In this document: positions 27,444 through 36,461 of the stretch, one piece after another
Numbering within the stretch: the stretch's first letter is position 1
Layout: every line of letters starts with the position of its first letter
DNA from: Pseudanabaena mucicola FACHB-723
GTDB taxonomy: Bacteria; Cyanobacteriota; Cyanobacteriia; Pseudanabaenales; Pseudanabaenaceae
NCBI RefSeq assembly: GCF_014696385.1
Contig: NZ_JACJQB010000026.1
Coordinates: 1 to 47,983, forward strand
Reading direction: 5' to 3'
DNA length: 47,983 bases
Program-made: the position numbers and the translations under genes
The notes under the pieces: model-generated
What the model saw: only the letters and a program-made list of their open reading frames with translations
Databases searched by the model: none
What the model was told of the DNA's origin: nothing

Positions 27444-28658
27444 ATGAACAGTTCTAAGGATGCGGTAACAGTAGCAGGGTTGACGCAGGCGATTACGCTT
27501 TTGTTGCGGGACGAAATTGGTATTGTCAAAGTCACGGGGGAAATATCAGGATTCACCACTGCCGCCTCTGGACATCGCTACTTTACGCTCAAGGATGAGT
27601 CTGCCCAGATCGACTGTGTGATGTGGGCAAGCCGCACTTTATCATTTCGTCCTAAAAGTGGAATGCAGGTGGTCGTGCAGGGGCGGCTGACAGTCTATGC
27701 CACCCGTGGCAAATATCAAATCGATTGCGATCGCATGACTGCCGCAGGACAGGGGGATCTATATCTAGCCTTTGCCGCTCTCAAGGAAGACCTTACTGAA
27801 CGGGGCTATTTCGCCCCAGAACGGAAACGCGAACTGCCCATATTACCGCTCAAAATTGGGGTGGTAACTTCATCAACGGGAGCTGTAGTTCAGGATATCC
27901 TCAGCACCCTGAATAGACGCTCGCCCCATTGTCACATTTATCTTTGCCCTGCTACGGTGCAAGGTGAAACTGCCCCCGAAGAGATTGCGGCGGCGATCAA
28001 TGCTTTACAAAATACAGATGCCGATGTGTTGATCGTCGGGCGTGGTGGTGGCTCCATTGAAGACCTATGGGCTTTTAATACCTTGGTGGTTGCTGAGGCG
28101 ATCTATAAATCGAGAATTCCGATTATTTCAGCAGTGGGGCATGAAACCGACTTTACGATCGCAGATTTTGTCGCCGATGTCCGCGCTGCCACCCCCACTG
28201 CCGCCGCCGAGCTAGTCTCCCAATGCGATCGCGATATGCTGTGGCAACAGGTCACAGCTTGGGAAAATCGGTTAACGCAGGTGGTGCATTTACAAATGCA
28301 GCAATATCAACAACGTCTTCAGGGAATTGTTAATAGCTATGCGTTGCAAAATTTTAGCGATCGCTTGCATGATCGCGCCCAACAGCTAGATGAAGCCGAT
28401 CGCGATATGCAAAAGTCTCTAGGGCGACATCTGCGCTTATCTAACACCAAGCTCGATAGTATCACTGCCCATTTGCGATCGCTATATCCCCTCTCACCAT
28501 TGCAGCGAGGATTTGCCCTGTTGCGTAGCGCTAATCGCACGCTCAGCAATGAGGATTCCCTAGCTGATTTTGATAAAGTAGAAATCGTGCGGCGATCGGA
28601 AATTGCCCAAGCCAAGATTGAGAAAGTAACTGAAAAAGCATATGACCGACCTGAATAA
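27444..28658 (+). CDS. xseA: Exodeoxyribonuclease VII large subunit
   Basis: XseA is the catalytic subunit of exonuclease VII, which degrades single-stranded DNA from both ends. The 404-residue protein has the N-terminal OB fold (V-T-G-E-I-S-G-F and Y-F-T-L-K-D), the catalytic core with G-V-V-T-S-S-T-G-A-V and G-R-G-G-G-S-I-E-D-L-W, and the A-V-G-H-E-T-D-F-T-I-A-D-F-V-A-D motif, followed by a long helical region. The ATG at 27444 is used; a GTG six bases upstream is in frame. It overlaps xseB by 17 bp, so the subunits are translationally coupled. Confidence 0.97.
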   Translation: MNSSKDAVTVAGLTQAITLLLRDEIGIVKVTGEISGFTTAASGHRYFTLKDESAQIDCVMWASRTLSFRPKSGMQVVVQGRLTVYATRGKYQIDCDRMTAAGQGDLYLAFAALKEDLTERGYFAPERKRELPILPLKIGVVTSSTGAVVQDILSTLNRRSPHCHIYLCPATVQGETAPEEIAAAINALQNTDADVLIVGRGGGSIEDLWAFNTLVVAEAIYKSRIPIISAVGHETDFTIADFVADVRAATPTAAAELVSQCDRDMLWQQVTAWENRLTQVVHLQMQQYQQRLQGIVNSYALQNFSDRLHDRAQQLDEADRDMQKSLGRHLRLSNTKLDSITAHLRSLYPLSPLQRGFALLRSANRTLSNEDSLADFDKVEIVRRSEIAQAKIEKVTEKAYDRPE

Positions 28659-28878
28659 ATCGTCCAAAAAATCTACTAAAAGTTCTCAAGAGTTGACCTT
28701 TGAAGAACAAATGCGACGACTTGAAGAAATTGTGGAAATTCTGGATGATGGGGAGGCTTCTCTGGATGAAATGTTGTTACTCTATGAAGAAGGTATGAAG
28801 CGATCGCAATATTGTCGTGAATATCTGGAAAGAGCAGAGCAAAAAATCACCCTCATTCAAAGTCAGAATAGTTTTTAA
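28642..28878 (+). CDS. xseB: Exodeoxyribonuclease VII small subunit
   Basis: The 78-residue small subunit binds the helical arms of XseA and is needed for a stable exonuclease VII. The conserved core F-E-E-Q-M-R-R-L-E-E-I-V-E-I-L-D-D-G-E-A-S-L is preceded by a Ser/Lys-rich tail. Its ATG lies inside the end of xseA (17-bp overlap), giving stoichiometric co-expression. Length is normal. Confidence 0.95.
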   Translation: MTDLNKSSKKSTKSSQELTFEEQMRRLEEIVEILDDGEASLDEMLLLYEEGMKRSQYCREYLERAEQKITLIQSQNSF

Positions 28879-28919
28879 AAGTCCATATTCAGCACAAATA
28901 CACTACTGGATCTATAACT

Positions 28920-29936
28920 ATGCCTCCTCAATTACCTCTCCATATCCAAATGATGCAGATGATTTCTGGATATTGGGTATCTCAATGTATTTATGTGGCA
29001 GCGAAACTTGCGATCGCGGATCATCTCACCAAGTCGCCTCAAACCTATCAATCTCTTGCCACTGCCACCCATAGCAATCCCAGCGCTCTCTACCGTGTTC
29101 TTCGCGCCCTAGCTAGTGTTGGTATTTTTACAGAAACAGAATCAGGCAACTTTGCGATGACTCCCCTTGCGGAGTTTTTACGCAGTGATAGTCCCCAATC
29201 GATGCAACCAACTGCAATTATGATGGGTGAACCAGAACATTATCAAGCTTGGGGAGACTTGCTGCACAGTGTCAAAACAGGTGAGCCAGCCTTTGATCAT
29301 CGCTTTGGTAAGGGGGTATTTGAATATTTTGGGACTAATCCTGAAGCTGCCCAAATCTTTGAACGCTCGATGAATAATTTCTCGGAGATTGAATTAAGGG
29401 CAATTGCCCCAGTCTATGATTTCTCAGATTTTAAAGTATTGATTGATGTGGGCGGTGGCTATGGGGAGTTACTCGCTGAGATTTTACAACAACACCCTGA
29501 CAGCAAAGGGATTCTCTTTGATGAAAAATATGTGATTGAAAACGCTGCCGCCACCCTTGCAAAACATGGTATTGCCGATCGTTGTGAATGTGTAAGTGGT
29601 AGCTTTTTTGACTCTATACCCAGTGGTGGCGATGCTTATCTACTTAAGCATATTGTCCATGACTGGGATGACGAAAGAGCGATCGCAATTCTCAAGACTT
29701 GTCAGCAGGCAATGGATGCTCACAGCAAAATTTTGGTCATTGAGCAGGTTGTCCCTCAAGGCAATGAACCCTCTGGCGCGAAGATGTTAGACATCAATAT
29801 GCTGGTCATGTGTCCTGGAGGCAAAGAGCGCACCGAGTCAGAGTTTAAATATATTTTTGAGCAAGCAGGCTTAAAATTGCTCCGCATTATCCCCACTGCT
29901 GAGGATATTCATATTATTGAAGGTTGCAAAGCTTAA
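28920..29936 (+). CDS. O-methyltransferase (plant/ASMT-like, family 2)
   Basis: A 338-residue SAM-dependent O-methyltransferase. The N-terminal 100 residues form the winged-helix dimerisation domain (L-Y-R-V-L-R-A-L-A-S-V-G-I-F); the C-terminal Rossmann domain has the SAM loop D-V-G-G-G-Y-G-E-L (about 176-184) and the catalytic region L-L-K-H-I-V-H-D-W-D-D-E, whose His is the usual base. The methyl acceptor, normally a small hydroxylated compound, cannot be told, and no other secondary-metabolite gene lies nearby. It follows xseB by 41 bp. Confidence 0.87.
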   Translation: MPPQLPLHIQMMQMISGYWVSQCIYVAAKLAIADHLTKSPQTYQSLATATHSNPSALYRVLRALASVGIFTETESGNFAMTPLAEFLRSDSPQSMQPTAIMMGEPEHYQAWGDLLHSVKTGEPAFDHRFGKGVFEYFGTNPEAAQIFERSMNNFSEIELRAIAPVYDFSDFKVLIDVGGGYGELLAEILQQHPDSKGILFDEKYVIENAAATLAKHGIADRCECVSGSFFDSIPSGGDAYLLKHIVHDWDDERAIAILKTCQQAMDAHSKILVIEQVVPQGNEPSGAKMLDINMLVMCPGGKERTESEFKYIFEQAGLKLLRIIPTAEDIHIIEGCKA

Positions 29937-29960
29937 ATTTAGTCCCAAAAATCCAAAAAT

Positions 29961-30101
29961 ATGGCTCACAAGGGTAATAAGTCTTTTTTACCGAGCAAAG
30001 ATTGCCTTGTCTGCGGCAAACCCTTTTCATGGCGCAAAAAATGGGAAAAGTGCTGGGATGAAGTCAAATACTGTAGCGATCGCTGTCGTAAGCAGAAATA
30101 A
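29961..30101 (+). CDS. DUF2256 small zinc-ribbon-like protein
   Basis: A 46-residue protein matching DUF2256, a family found in cyanobacteria and other bacteria and often linked to photolyase/cryptochrome genes. Residues 15-18 give C-L-V-C, followed by [10 protein letters not shown] and later C31, then Y-C38-S-D-R-C42, which together suggest a small metal site. ATG to TAA is fully open and follows the methyltransferase gene by 24 bp, so the two may be co-transcribed. Function unknown. Confidence 0.85.
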   Translation: MAHKGNKSFLPSKDCLVCGKPFSWRKKWEKCWDEVKYCSDRCRKQK

Positions 30102-30118
30102 TCTCAGCTATAAAAACC

Positions 30119-30159
30119 GATTTCTTGAAAGACCGCCTCAGGCGATCTTTCAAGAAATC
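30119..30159. terminator. Terminator after the DUF2256 gene
   Basis: 19-bp stem with one C-A mismatch, arms 30119-30137 and 30141-30159, TCA loop, 17 bp after the DUF2256 stop and 26 bp before the next start. No long T run follows, so it may be a weak or RNA-end hairpin. Confidence 0.6.
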
Positions 30160-30185
30160 CGATCCGTTTTATCAATAAACAGCAC

Positions 30186-31250
30186 ATGATCAAAACCTAC
30201 ACACAATCCCCAAAAGCCCAAACTTGGCTCGAAAACTATCGTGGTAAACGCCCAGTCTTTGCCTGTGTGTTAGGTTTTACCGCCACGGGACTCATCCCCA
30301 ATATTTCCGCCGCAGGCGCAACACCCGAAGACCGCAAATACACAGCGATCGCTGACGCTGAGTTTTTAGCAACAGGAAAAAACCTCAACTTCCCTCTACC
30401 TCCCCTAATGGCGGGTGCATCGCCCGTACTGATTTCCCGCGCCGTCGTGGCGGCTCAAGACTTGCCCCTATATATTTTTGATGCAGGTTTAGCGATCGCA
30501 GCTACCCCTGAGACTAAGGCGATTGGCCTTGGTGGCAAGCCCGCCAATTGCTTAAGTACAGGTGAAGCATTACCCATGGAAACGGTAATACATTTATTCA
30601 AACAGGGCTTGCTGTGGGGAGAAAAACTAGCCCAAGCAGGAGCCTATGTGATCTTGAGTGAATGTGTTGTCGGTGGTACGACTACTGCTTTGGCTGTTCT
30701 GACTGCCTTGGGGATTAACGCGAAGGATAAAGTCAATAGCTCTCATCCCACCTGTAACCATGCCCAAAAATGGGAAATTGTGCAGTCAGGATTGCAACAT
30801 CTAGCACCATCGGCTAATCCCTTGGAAATCGTGGCAGCCGTGGGCGACCCCATGCAAATCGTGGTTGCAGGTATGGCGATCGCCGCCAGTTGTCATGGTG
30901 GCGCATTACTGGCTGGTGGTACACAGATGTTAGCGGTCTATGCCCTTGCCTTTGCGATCGCAAATTATCAAAATCGGCAATGGCATCCCGAAGCTATCGT
31001 CATCGGCACAACTCGATGGGTTGCGGAAGATCCCACAGGGAATACTGTTGATTTAGCCCTTGCCGTGGGCGATGTCCCCTTGATCGCTACTCAGTTAAGC
31101 TTTGCTCAGTCACAGTTTCCACAACTCCGTGCCTATGAGCAGGGCTTTGTCAAAGAAGGTGTTGGTGCTGGTGGTGCGGCGATCGCTGCTCATTTGTACC
31201 AAAATTGGACTCAAGAGAGATTGTTAACTGCGATCGAATCACAGTTATAG
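30186..31250 (+). CDS. cobT: CobT-family nicotinate-nucleotide:base phosphoribosyltransferase
   Basis: A 354-residue member of the cyanobacterial CobT branch (TIGR00303-type), enzymes that activate the lower-ligand base for cobamide synthesis by making its alpha-riboside phosphate. Family features: V-L-G-F-T-A-T-G-L near the N-terminus, V-L-S-E-C-V-V-G-G-T-T-T-A (about 156-168), G-D-P-M-Q and the C-terminal K-E-G-V-G-A-G-G-A-A, where the Glu aligns with the catalytic Glu of CobT. Cyanobacteria generally make pseudocobalamin, so the base is probably adenine; that is inference. The stop overlaps the convergent Uma2 gene by 6 bp. Confidence 0.72.
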   Translation: MIKTYTQSPKAQTWLENYRGKRPVFACVLGFTATGLIPNISAAGATPEDRKYTAIADAEFLATGKNLNFPLPPLMAGASPVLISRAVVAAQDLPLYIFDAGLAIAATPETKAIGLGGKPANCLSTGEALPMETVIHLFKQGLLWGEKLAQAGAYVILSECVVGGTTTALAVLTALGINAKDKVNSSHPTCNHAQKWEIVQSGLQHLAPSANPLEIVAAVGDPMQIVVAGMAIAASCHGGALLAGGTQMLAVYALAFAIANYQNRQWHPEAIVIGTTRWVAEDPTGNTVDLALAVGDVPLIATQLSFAQSQFPQLRAYEQGFVKEGVGAGGAAIAAHLYQNWTQERLLTAIESQL

Positions 31251-32030
31251 CTGGGGTTCAATTCCCGCCGCACGCAGTTGGGCAATCAAGATCTCATTTT
31301 TTTGACGCTCTTGCTCTGCCCGTTGACGCTCCTGCTCGGCAACTAACCTTTCCTGTTGCGCGATTAACTTTTCTTGCTCAGAAGTTTCCCAGCCTGTTAA
31401 CAGCAAATTGCCATCAGCATCCCACCAACGCAGCCAAGGCAGGTCAGAATTTTGATAAACACCTTTCCAAATACCAAGTTCTACACCTAATTCTGCGATC
31501 GGGAAATGTCCTCTTTCATTAGCTTCGACTAATTCAAAATGGTTGGTGACATGGCGATATAATTCAATGCTCGATTTCTGCACCTCATAAATGCCATAAA
31601 AAGCAGGACGAATCACCTGCTCATAAATAAAAAATTTACCTGTCCAAGGAGTGCGATCGCGCTCTTCTTTGCCAGTACCAGACACAAATTCTAAAATGAT
31701 CAGTGGGGCAATAAATTCTTGCCAAAGCACATAGGAGCGGCGAGACTGACCATCTAATGTCGGCGGTACATTCGGCACATAAAACCAATCAGGGGCTTCT
31801 GCACCTTTTTCGGGTGGTTCCGTCATCCGCCAATAGATGCCCGAATCTTGTCCAATCGCATACTGACCATCGGGATGATATTTTCGTAAAATCGGCTCAA
31901 TCGAATCTGTGAGCAGGATACTTTGGGGATGCTCTTGAAAATTTTTCACAAATGTACCATCAGATTCGGGTAGTTGCGTATGGTCGGGAAGTGTGATGCG
32001 ATCTCTAGATGGATCTAAGGTAAAAGTCAT
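31245..32030 (-). CDS. Uma2 family (DUF820) protein with C-terminal coiled coil
   Basis: A 261-residue member of the Uma2/DUF820 nuclease-fold family, longer than the gene at 4766-5338. The fold core includes D-W-F-Y-V-P-N-V-P, I-L-E-F-V-S-G-T-G-K-E-E-R-D and F-F-I-Y-E-Q-V. The usual lone Asp/Glu pair is less clear than in the first copy. After about residue 205 the chain is a Glu/Gln/Arg coiled coil ending with R-A-A-G-I-E-P-Q-L, a very common C-terminal form in this family in cyanobacteria. Function unknown. Confidence 0.82.
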   Translation of the reverse strand: MTFTLDPSRDRITLPDHTQLPESDGTFVKNFQEHPQSILLTDSIEPILRKYHPDGQYAIGQDSGIYWRMTEPPEKGAEAPDWFYVPNVPPTLDGQSRRSYVLWQEFIAPLIILEFVSGTGKEERDRTPWTGKFFIYEQVIRPAFYGIYEVQKSSIELYRHVTNHFELVEANERGHFPIAELGVELGIWKGVYQNSDLPWLRWWDADGNLLLTGWETSEQEKLIAQQERLVAEQERQRAEQERQKNEILIAQLRAAGIEPQL

Positions 32031-32161
32031 AGTTTTTCCTTTTGACGCATAGATAAATATTTCCCGCTATTTGTGCCGTGCTTTGATTGGTACAAATGGC
32101 ATAGTCGAACTCATGTAAAAGCATCATAACTCAATACAAATCAATACTTCTGATCGTGAGA

Positions 32162-33361
32162 TTACCTGAGAACTGAAGTATATATTTTCATTAATTGCTG
32201 ATAATTGGTGGAGCGGGTATAAAGTTTTTCATAGGTTTGAGATGCATTCTTCCCTAAAATTGATAATGCTTCAGGATTTGTACCGCACCAATGTAATTTT
32301 TCTACCCATGCGCTAATGCGATCGCAAGAAATTAAAAAGCCGTTATGTTCTGAGGTAATTAATTCGGATAAAGCTCCTATGTCTGAGGCAAGGACAGGTT
32401 TGCCACAGGCAAAAGACTCAACTACTACTCGCCCGAAAGTTTCATGCCATTGTGACGGCACGGCGATTGCGGTTGCCGATTGGATTACTTCCATAATTTT
32501 AGTGGGCGGCAAATATCCTAGAAATTTAACATTCTTTAATCCTAACTCAAGAACAAACTGCTCTAGTTTTGATTTTTCTGCACCATCGCCAAGGATTTTT
32601 AATTGCCAGTCTGGTCTATCTAGAGCCGCCCAAGCTTTTAGCAATGTAAGTACGCCTTTCTCTGGGGATAGTCTACCAACAAATAAAAAATTAGGTTGAT
32701 TAAAAATTTTTAATTCTAAGTCTTTCTGGACAGAGGAATTAATTACATTGGGTCTTACATGGAGGAGATTGCTATTAATGCCAATTTCTTTAAGTTTATC
32801 TGCGGCGAAGTGACTAGGTGTAATAAACCCACTGACATCTTTTTGCCAAGTGCGCCGCCAACGATTGAGGGTGATCATTGCCCAAACTGCTAAGGATGCG
32901 ATCGCGGAGTCACGGTAACAACCATAAATCACGCCGCGCCAAGGATTTTGGCTCACACAGGCTTCGCAAATTTTGCCATTTCTTAATAAGTAGCCATTCA
33001 AGCAACCCAGTCGGAAATTGTGTAAATGTTGAATTGTGGGAATATTTAGCGATCGCGCTGCTGCATGGACAGAGGGTGAGAATAGCGGAAAAAAATTCTG
33101 GACATGGACAATATCTGGTTTAAGCTTTTGAAAATGCGATCGCATTTCCCAATAAACCTTAAAGTTCCAAGCTGTCTCTGCAAATAACTTTAGTTTTTTA
33201 AATGGCGAATAGGCTTTAATAATATCATTATGAACTTCAATGAGCGTCACTTGATGACCATATTCGCGTAACAATTCTACATCTGCATCGGTCGAGACAT
33301 CTTCACCGCCAGCATATTGGTAGCGATTATGAATCATCACAATATGTAGAGGTTTAGACAT
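32162..33361 (-). CDS. Glycosyltransferase family 4
   Basis: A 399-residue GT-B fold glycosyltransferase, last gene of the minus-strand polysaccharide cluster. N-terminal domain: Y-Q-Y-A-G-G-E-D (sugar-acceptor loop) and I-V-H-V-Q-N-F-F-P. C-terminal GT4 domain: F-V-G-R-L-S-P-E-K-G-V-L, L-G-D-G-A-E, and the donor-binding motif H-E-T-F-G-R-V-V-V-E-S-F-A-C-G-K-P-V with the E-x7-E pattern. Retaining mechanism by family. The donor sugar is unknown. I use the ATG at 33361; a GTG at 33373 would overlap the upstream gene. Confidence 0.9.
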   Translation of the reverse strand: MSKPLHIVMIHNRYQYAGGEDVSTDADVELLREYGHQVTLIEVHNDIIKAYSPFKKLKLFAETAWNFKVYWEMRSHFQKLKPDIVHVQNFFPLFSPSVHAAARSLNIPTIQHLHNFRLGCLNGYLLRNGKICEACVSQNPWRGVIYGCYRDSAIASLAVWAMITLNRWRRTWQKDVSGFITPSHFAADKLKEIGINSNLLHVRPNVINSSVQKDLELKIFNQPNFLFVGRLSPEKGVLTLLKAWAALDRPDWQLKILGDGAEKSKLEQFVLELGLKNVKFLGYLPPTKIMEVIQSATAIAVPSQWHETFGRVVVESFACGKPVLASDIGALSELITSEHNGFLISCDRISAWVEKLHWCGTNPEALSILGKNASQTYEKLYTRSTNYQQLMKIYTSVLR

Positions 33362-33365
33362 AAAA

Positions 33366-34223
33366 TTAATCACTTATTTTTGGCGAAAACACGACAGCTT
33401 GTAACGCTGCGCCCATACCAAAAACAGGCATTATTTTGTAGATAGAGCTTGCAATTATTTTTAATAGTTTGTTCCAAGTTGAGATAACTTCAATCTTGTA
33501 AGGAGCATTTGTAAATATTTTGAATTTATCAAATCCTGAAATTGTCAAACTGCTAGCAAGTGACTTGGAACTATAGTAGTTAATATGTTCAGGAGGGATA
33601 ATATTTGACCAGTTTTTACCTCTAATTTTTGCTCCCAAACTATCTAAGTTCGGAGTTTCAATAAATAAGATTCCTTCAGGGCTGAGAAGTTTTTGTAGTT
33701 TTTTGAGAGTGGCAATAGGGTCGATTACATGTTCAATCACATGGTAGATCGTAATTAAATCAAAATGAGCTTCTGGTAGATCCAAGGATAAAATATCCCC
33801 AACTAAAATTTGCTCACGAATATTTATCTGAGCTTGCAGGACAGCTTTAGGAGAAATTTCAGTTCCATAGACCTGCCATCTGTCTGCGATCGCAAATTGC
33901 AATAGATCTCCTAAACCACAGCCAATGTCAAGAAATGTTTTATGTGGTTTATTGAATAAATTAGGTTGATGCTTAGAGACTATTTTCTTCAATTCTTGAT
34001 ATCTATTTTTCGTAAAGTCTTGACTAGACATGACACTTTGAGAGTAGTCCTGTCGATAGGATTGTTGATCGTAAAAATTGGCTAGTTCATCTTGTGTAGG
34101 TCGTGGCACATAAAACACTAATTGGCAATTTTGGCAAGTTAAGAGTTTTCCTTGGTCAATTGTATAAAGGTGTTTATGGTGGGTATGTTCACATACTGGG
34201 CATATATACATAGTTGAATCCAT
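33366..34223 (-). CDS. SAM-dependent methyltransferase with N-terminal zinc ribbon
   Basis: A 285-residue class I methyltransferase. The start has a zinc-ribbon pattern C-P-V-C (residues about 8-11) with C-Q-N-C (about 30-33); the Rossmann core has F-L-D-I-G-C-G-L-G-D-L-L for SAM, and Y-H-V-I-E-H-V typical of the Methyltransf_23 group. Enzymes of this layout methylate sugars or nucleotide sugars in polysaccharide clusters, which suits its place between glycosyltransferases; the acceptor is inferred only. It lies 2 bp after the upstream glycosyltransferase and 4 bp before the next gene. Confidence 0.88.
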   Translation of the reverse strand: MDSTMYICPVCEHTHHKHLYTIDQGKLLTCQNCQLVFYVPRPTQDELANFYDQQSYRQDYSQSVMSSQDFTKNRYQELKKIVSKHQPNLFNKPHKTFLDIGCGLGDLLQFAIADRWQVYGTEISPKAVLQAQINIREQILVGDILSLDLPEAHFDLITIYHVIEHVIDPIATLKKLQKLLSPEGILFIETPNLDSLGAKIRGKNWSNIIPPEHINYYSSKSLASSLTISGFDKFKIFTNAPYKIEVISTWNKLLKIIASSIYKIMPVFGMGAALQAVVFSPKISD

Positions 34224-34225
34224 GT

Positions 34226-35125
34226 CTACAAATATTCTCTTAGCCTATTCTTAACTCGAGACCAGAGACTAAATAATTTTTTATGGGTAAAGTCATCAGC
34301 TTGGCGATCGCGCACGACAAATGGCGGATGTCTTAAGGGAAACTGCATAGTTTCTGTGGGCATATTTGCAAAAGGACTGTTTTTATTTTTTGTATGTGTA
34401 CTTGATTCACGATCAAAACCAATATTAGAAACTAAGTTTTGATTTGGCAGAATAGTTAATCCACTTTGCATCCAGCAGCTTAATGTCCAAGGATAGCCCC
34501 AGTCATCAAACTTCCCTTTATGAGTCTGCTGAAGTTTATATTTCCAATACTTTACCGATGCATCATTTTGTAAAATATCATTCAGCCAACCCTCATCGCG
34601 AGCAGTTTCCCATAATTTCATTTCACCATCGTAATGTTGCCAAGCTCGCCGCCATGTAGCCCAACCCCAGACATGGGGATACAAAGAGTAATAATAGCTA
34701 TAATCATTGCGCTTTCTGCCATCTTGAAAGTTATCACCTGATATGGCAAAAATACGCTGATCATCTCGATATTTTTCCAATAATTCTTCGCAAAATGGAA
34801 AGAAAGAGTGATCGGGTAAGCAATCATCATCAAAAATAATCGCTGAATCCACTTGACTAAATACCCAGTCTAGCCCTGTCGATGTTCTTATTTTGCATCC
34901 TAAATTAGTCTCTGAATAGTTCCTAAATACTTGGCAATTCCAATTAGTTTGTTCGAGAAATTGAATAACCGACTGACATTTGGCATGATCATCGTGCTTG
35001 AAATTTTTAGGGCCATCAGCAACCAAAAAAACTTGTGATGGTTTAGATTCTAAAATTCTAGAAACTACCATTTGAGTTTGCTTTAAGCGATTATAGACAA
35101 TGAGAACGATGGGTGTATTAGTCAT
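34226..35125 (-). CDS. GT-A type glycosyltransferase (HlpA-like)
   Basis: A 299-residue single-domain transferase of the nucleotide-diphospho-sugar fold, like proteins often labelled hemolysin HlpA-like. Landmarks: P-I-V-L-I-V-Y-N-R at the N-terminus, F-L-V-A-D-G-P-K, the metal-binding A-I-I-F-D-D-D-C-L-P (DxD), and P-H-V-W-G-W-A-T-W-R-R-A-W. It is in the polysaccharide unit; the sugar it adds is not known. The last exact HIP1 octamer before a long gap lies inside this gene (34304-34311). Confidence 0.82.
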   Translation of the reverse strand: MTNTPIVLIVYNRLKQTQMVVSRILESKPSQVFLVADGPKNFKHDDHAKCQSVIQFLEQTNWNCQVFRNYSETNLGCKIRTSTGLDWVFSQVDSAIIFDDDCLPDHSFFPFCEELLEKYRDDQRIFAISGDNFQDGRKRNDYSYYYSLYPHVWGWATWRRAWQHYDGEMKLWETARDEGWLNDILQNDASVKYWKYKLQQTHKGKFDDWGYPWTLSCWMQSGLTILPNQNLVSNIGFDRESSTHTKNKNSPFANMPTETMQFPLRHPPFVVRDRQADDFTHKKLFSLWSRVKNRLREYL

Positions 35126-35311
35126 TTATCAAAATGTTTAAAATATTTATGATATAAATGTTTAAGAAATTTCAAAAAAAAGGTAGAGCGTAAACACGAA
35201 TTATCTTTTCTGTAAACAAATTAAAATTTTCTCTGGCTTATATCTGTACCAAGGTGTTAGAGCTAAATATTTATAATATTCTTGCTTATAAGGATGATTG
35301 TCAACATAGTC

Positions 35312-36439
35312 TCAAGATTTCTCAAGAATCTTATGGTATAGGGCTAGAAAACTCTGTGATTGATTTAGTTCTGAAAAATATTCAGTTACCCTTTGCTTTC
35401 CCGCATCCCCCATGTGCTTCATTAAAGTTGTATTTTCTAGCAAGGTAAATAGCTTAGACACAAATTCATCAACATTTTGACTAGAACAAATGAATCCAGT
35501 TTTGCCATCTATAACTGATTCTGACAATCCGCCTACGTCAGAAACAACGCAGGGTAAACCGTAGCTCATAGCTTCCAAAACTGCAATCCCTTGACTTTCC
35601 ACTAAACTAGGCTGAAGGTATATACAAGCTTCAACATAATACGAGTTAACGTCTTCACAACTACCTTTAAATAATATTTGATGACATAAACCAAGGTTAT
35701 CAACCTCCTCTTTCATCTTATCCAATAGATCGCCCGTCCCTAACCAAATAAATTTTAGTGACGGCTTTCTCTGAATTGATTTTTGTGCTATCTTTAACCA
35801 AATATCAGGATTTTTGTACCACATAACATGACCTACAGTTAAAATCGTTTGTGAAGTTAGATTTGAGTAATTATCAGAATACGGCACTCCATTAGGTATA
35901 ACGTCGATCAATTGACGAGGAATCTTAAAATATTTACTAATAATGACCGCTGAGGATTGAGACACAGTAACAAATTGCTTATTAAAACTCTTATTTTGTT
36001 TTGCAAAATGCGAAATTAAGTGATAGATTCCCACTAACAGAATTGATAGCTTACTAATAAACAATTTTGAGATGGGATAAGTATGCATGGTAAACACTAC
36101 CGAACAAGGAAATAGAAGTACTCCCAACATCAATCCTGGAGTTCCGTTAGAAACATGGATGATATCTGGCTTAAATGTACTAAAGCAATTCCAGACAGTA
36201 AAAATATCAAAAGCTAGTGATAAGTAAGGAAGTTTAAATAACTTACTTCTATTAGATACTTCAAATATTTTAATATTCTGATCTTCTAATTGTTGAACTG
36301 GAGCAAAGCTTAATTGATATTTTTCTAGAATAACAGTCGTTTCAATTCCATCATTAATGTGGGTCTTTATTAGTGTCTTAAAAAAACGAAACGTCCCAGA
36401 TTGTTGGGTACTAAATTCAGGAATAATTAGTACTTTCAT
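35312..36439 (-). CDS. Glycosyltransferase family 4
   Basis: A 375-residue GT-B retaining glycosyltransferase. The acceptor domain contains F-K-P-D-I-I-H-V-S-N-G-T-P-G; the donor domain has I-P-N-G-V-P, W-L-G-T-G-D, and V-E-S-Q-G-I-A-V-L-E-A-M-S-Y-G-L-P-C-V, the E-x7-E donor motif. Part of the AT-rich middle of the cluster. The 186 bp between this gene's stop and the next gene downstream (35126-35311) contain no frame I can support. Confidence 0.88.
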   Translation of the reverse strand: MKVLIIPEFSTQQSGTFRFFKTLIKTHINDGIETTVILEKYQLSFAPVQQLEDQNIKIFEVSNRSKLFKLPYLSLAFDIFTVWNCFSTFKPDIIHVSNGTPGLMLGVLLFPCSVVFTMHTYPISKLFISKLSILLVGIYHLISHFAKQNKSFNKQFVTVSQSSAVIISKYFKIPRQLIDVIPNGVPYSDNYSNLTSQTILTVGHVMWYKNPDIWLKIAQKSIQRKPSLKFIWLGTGDLLDKMKEEVDNLGLCHQILFKGSCEDVNSYYVEACIYLQPSLVESQGIAVLEAMSYGLPCVVSDVGGLSESVIDGKTGFICSSQNVDEFVSKLFTLLENTTLMKHMGDAGKQRVTEYFSELNQSQSFLALYHKILEKS

Positions 36440-36461
36440 TTTCTAAATCTTTGTTTAATCA

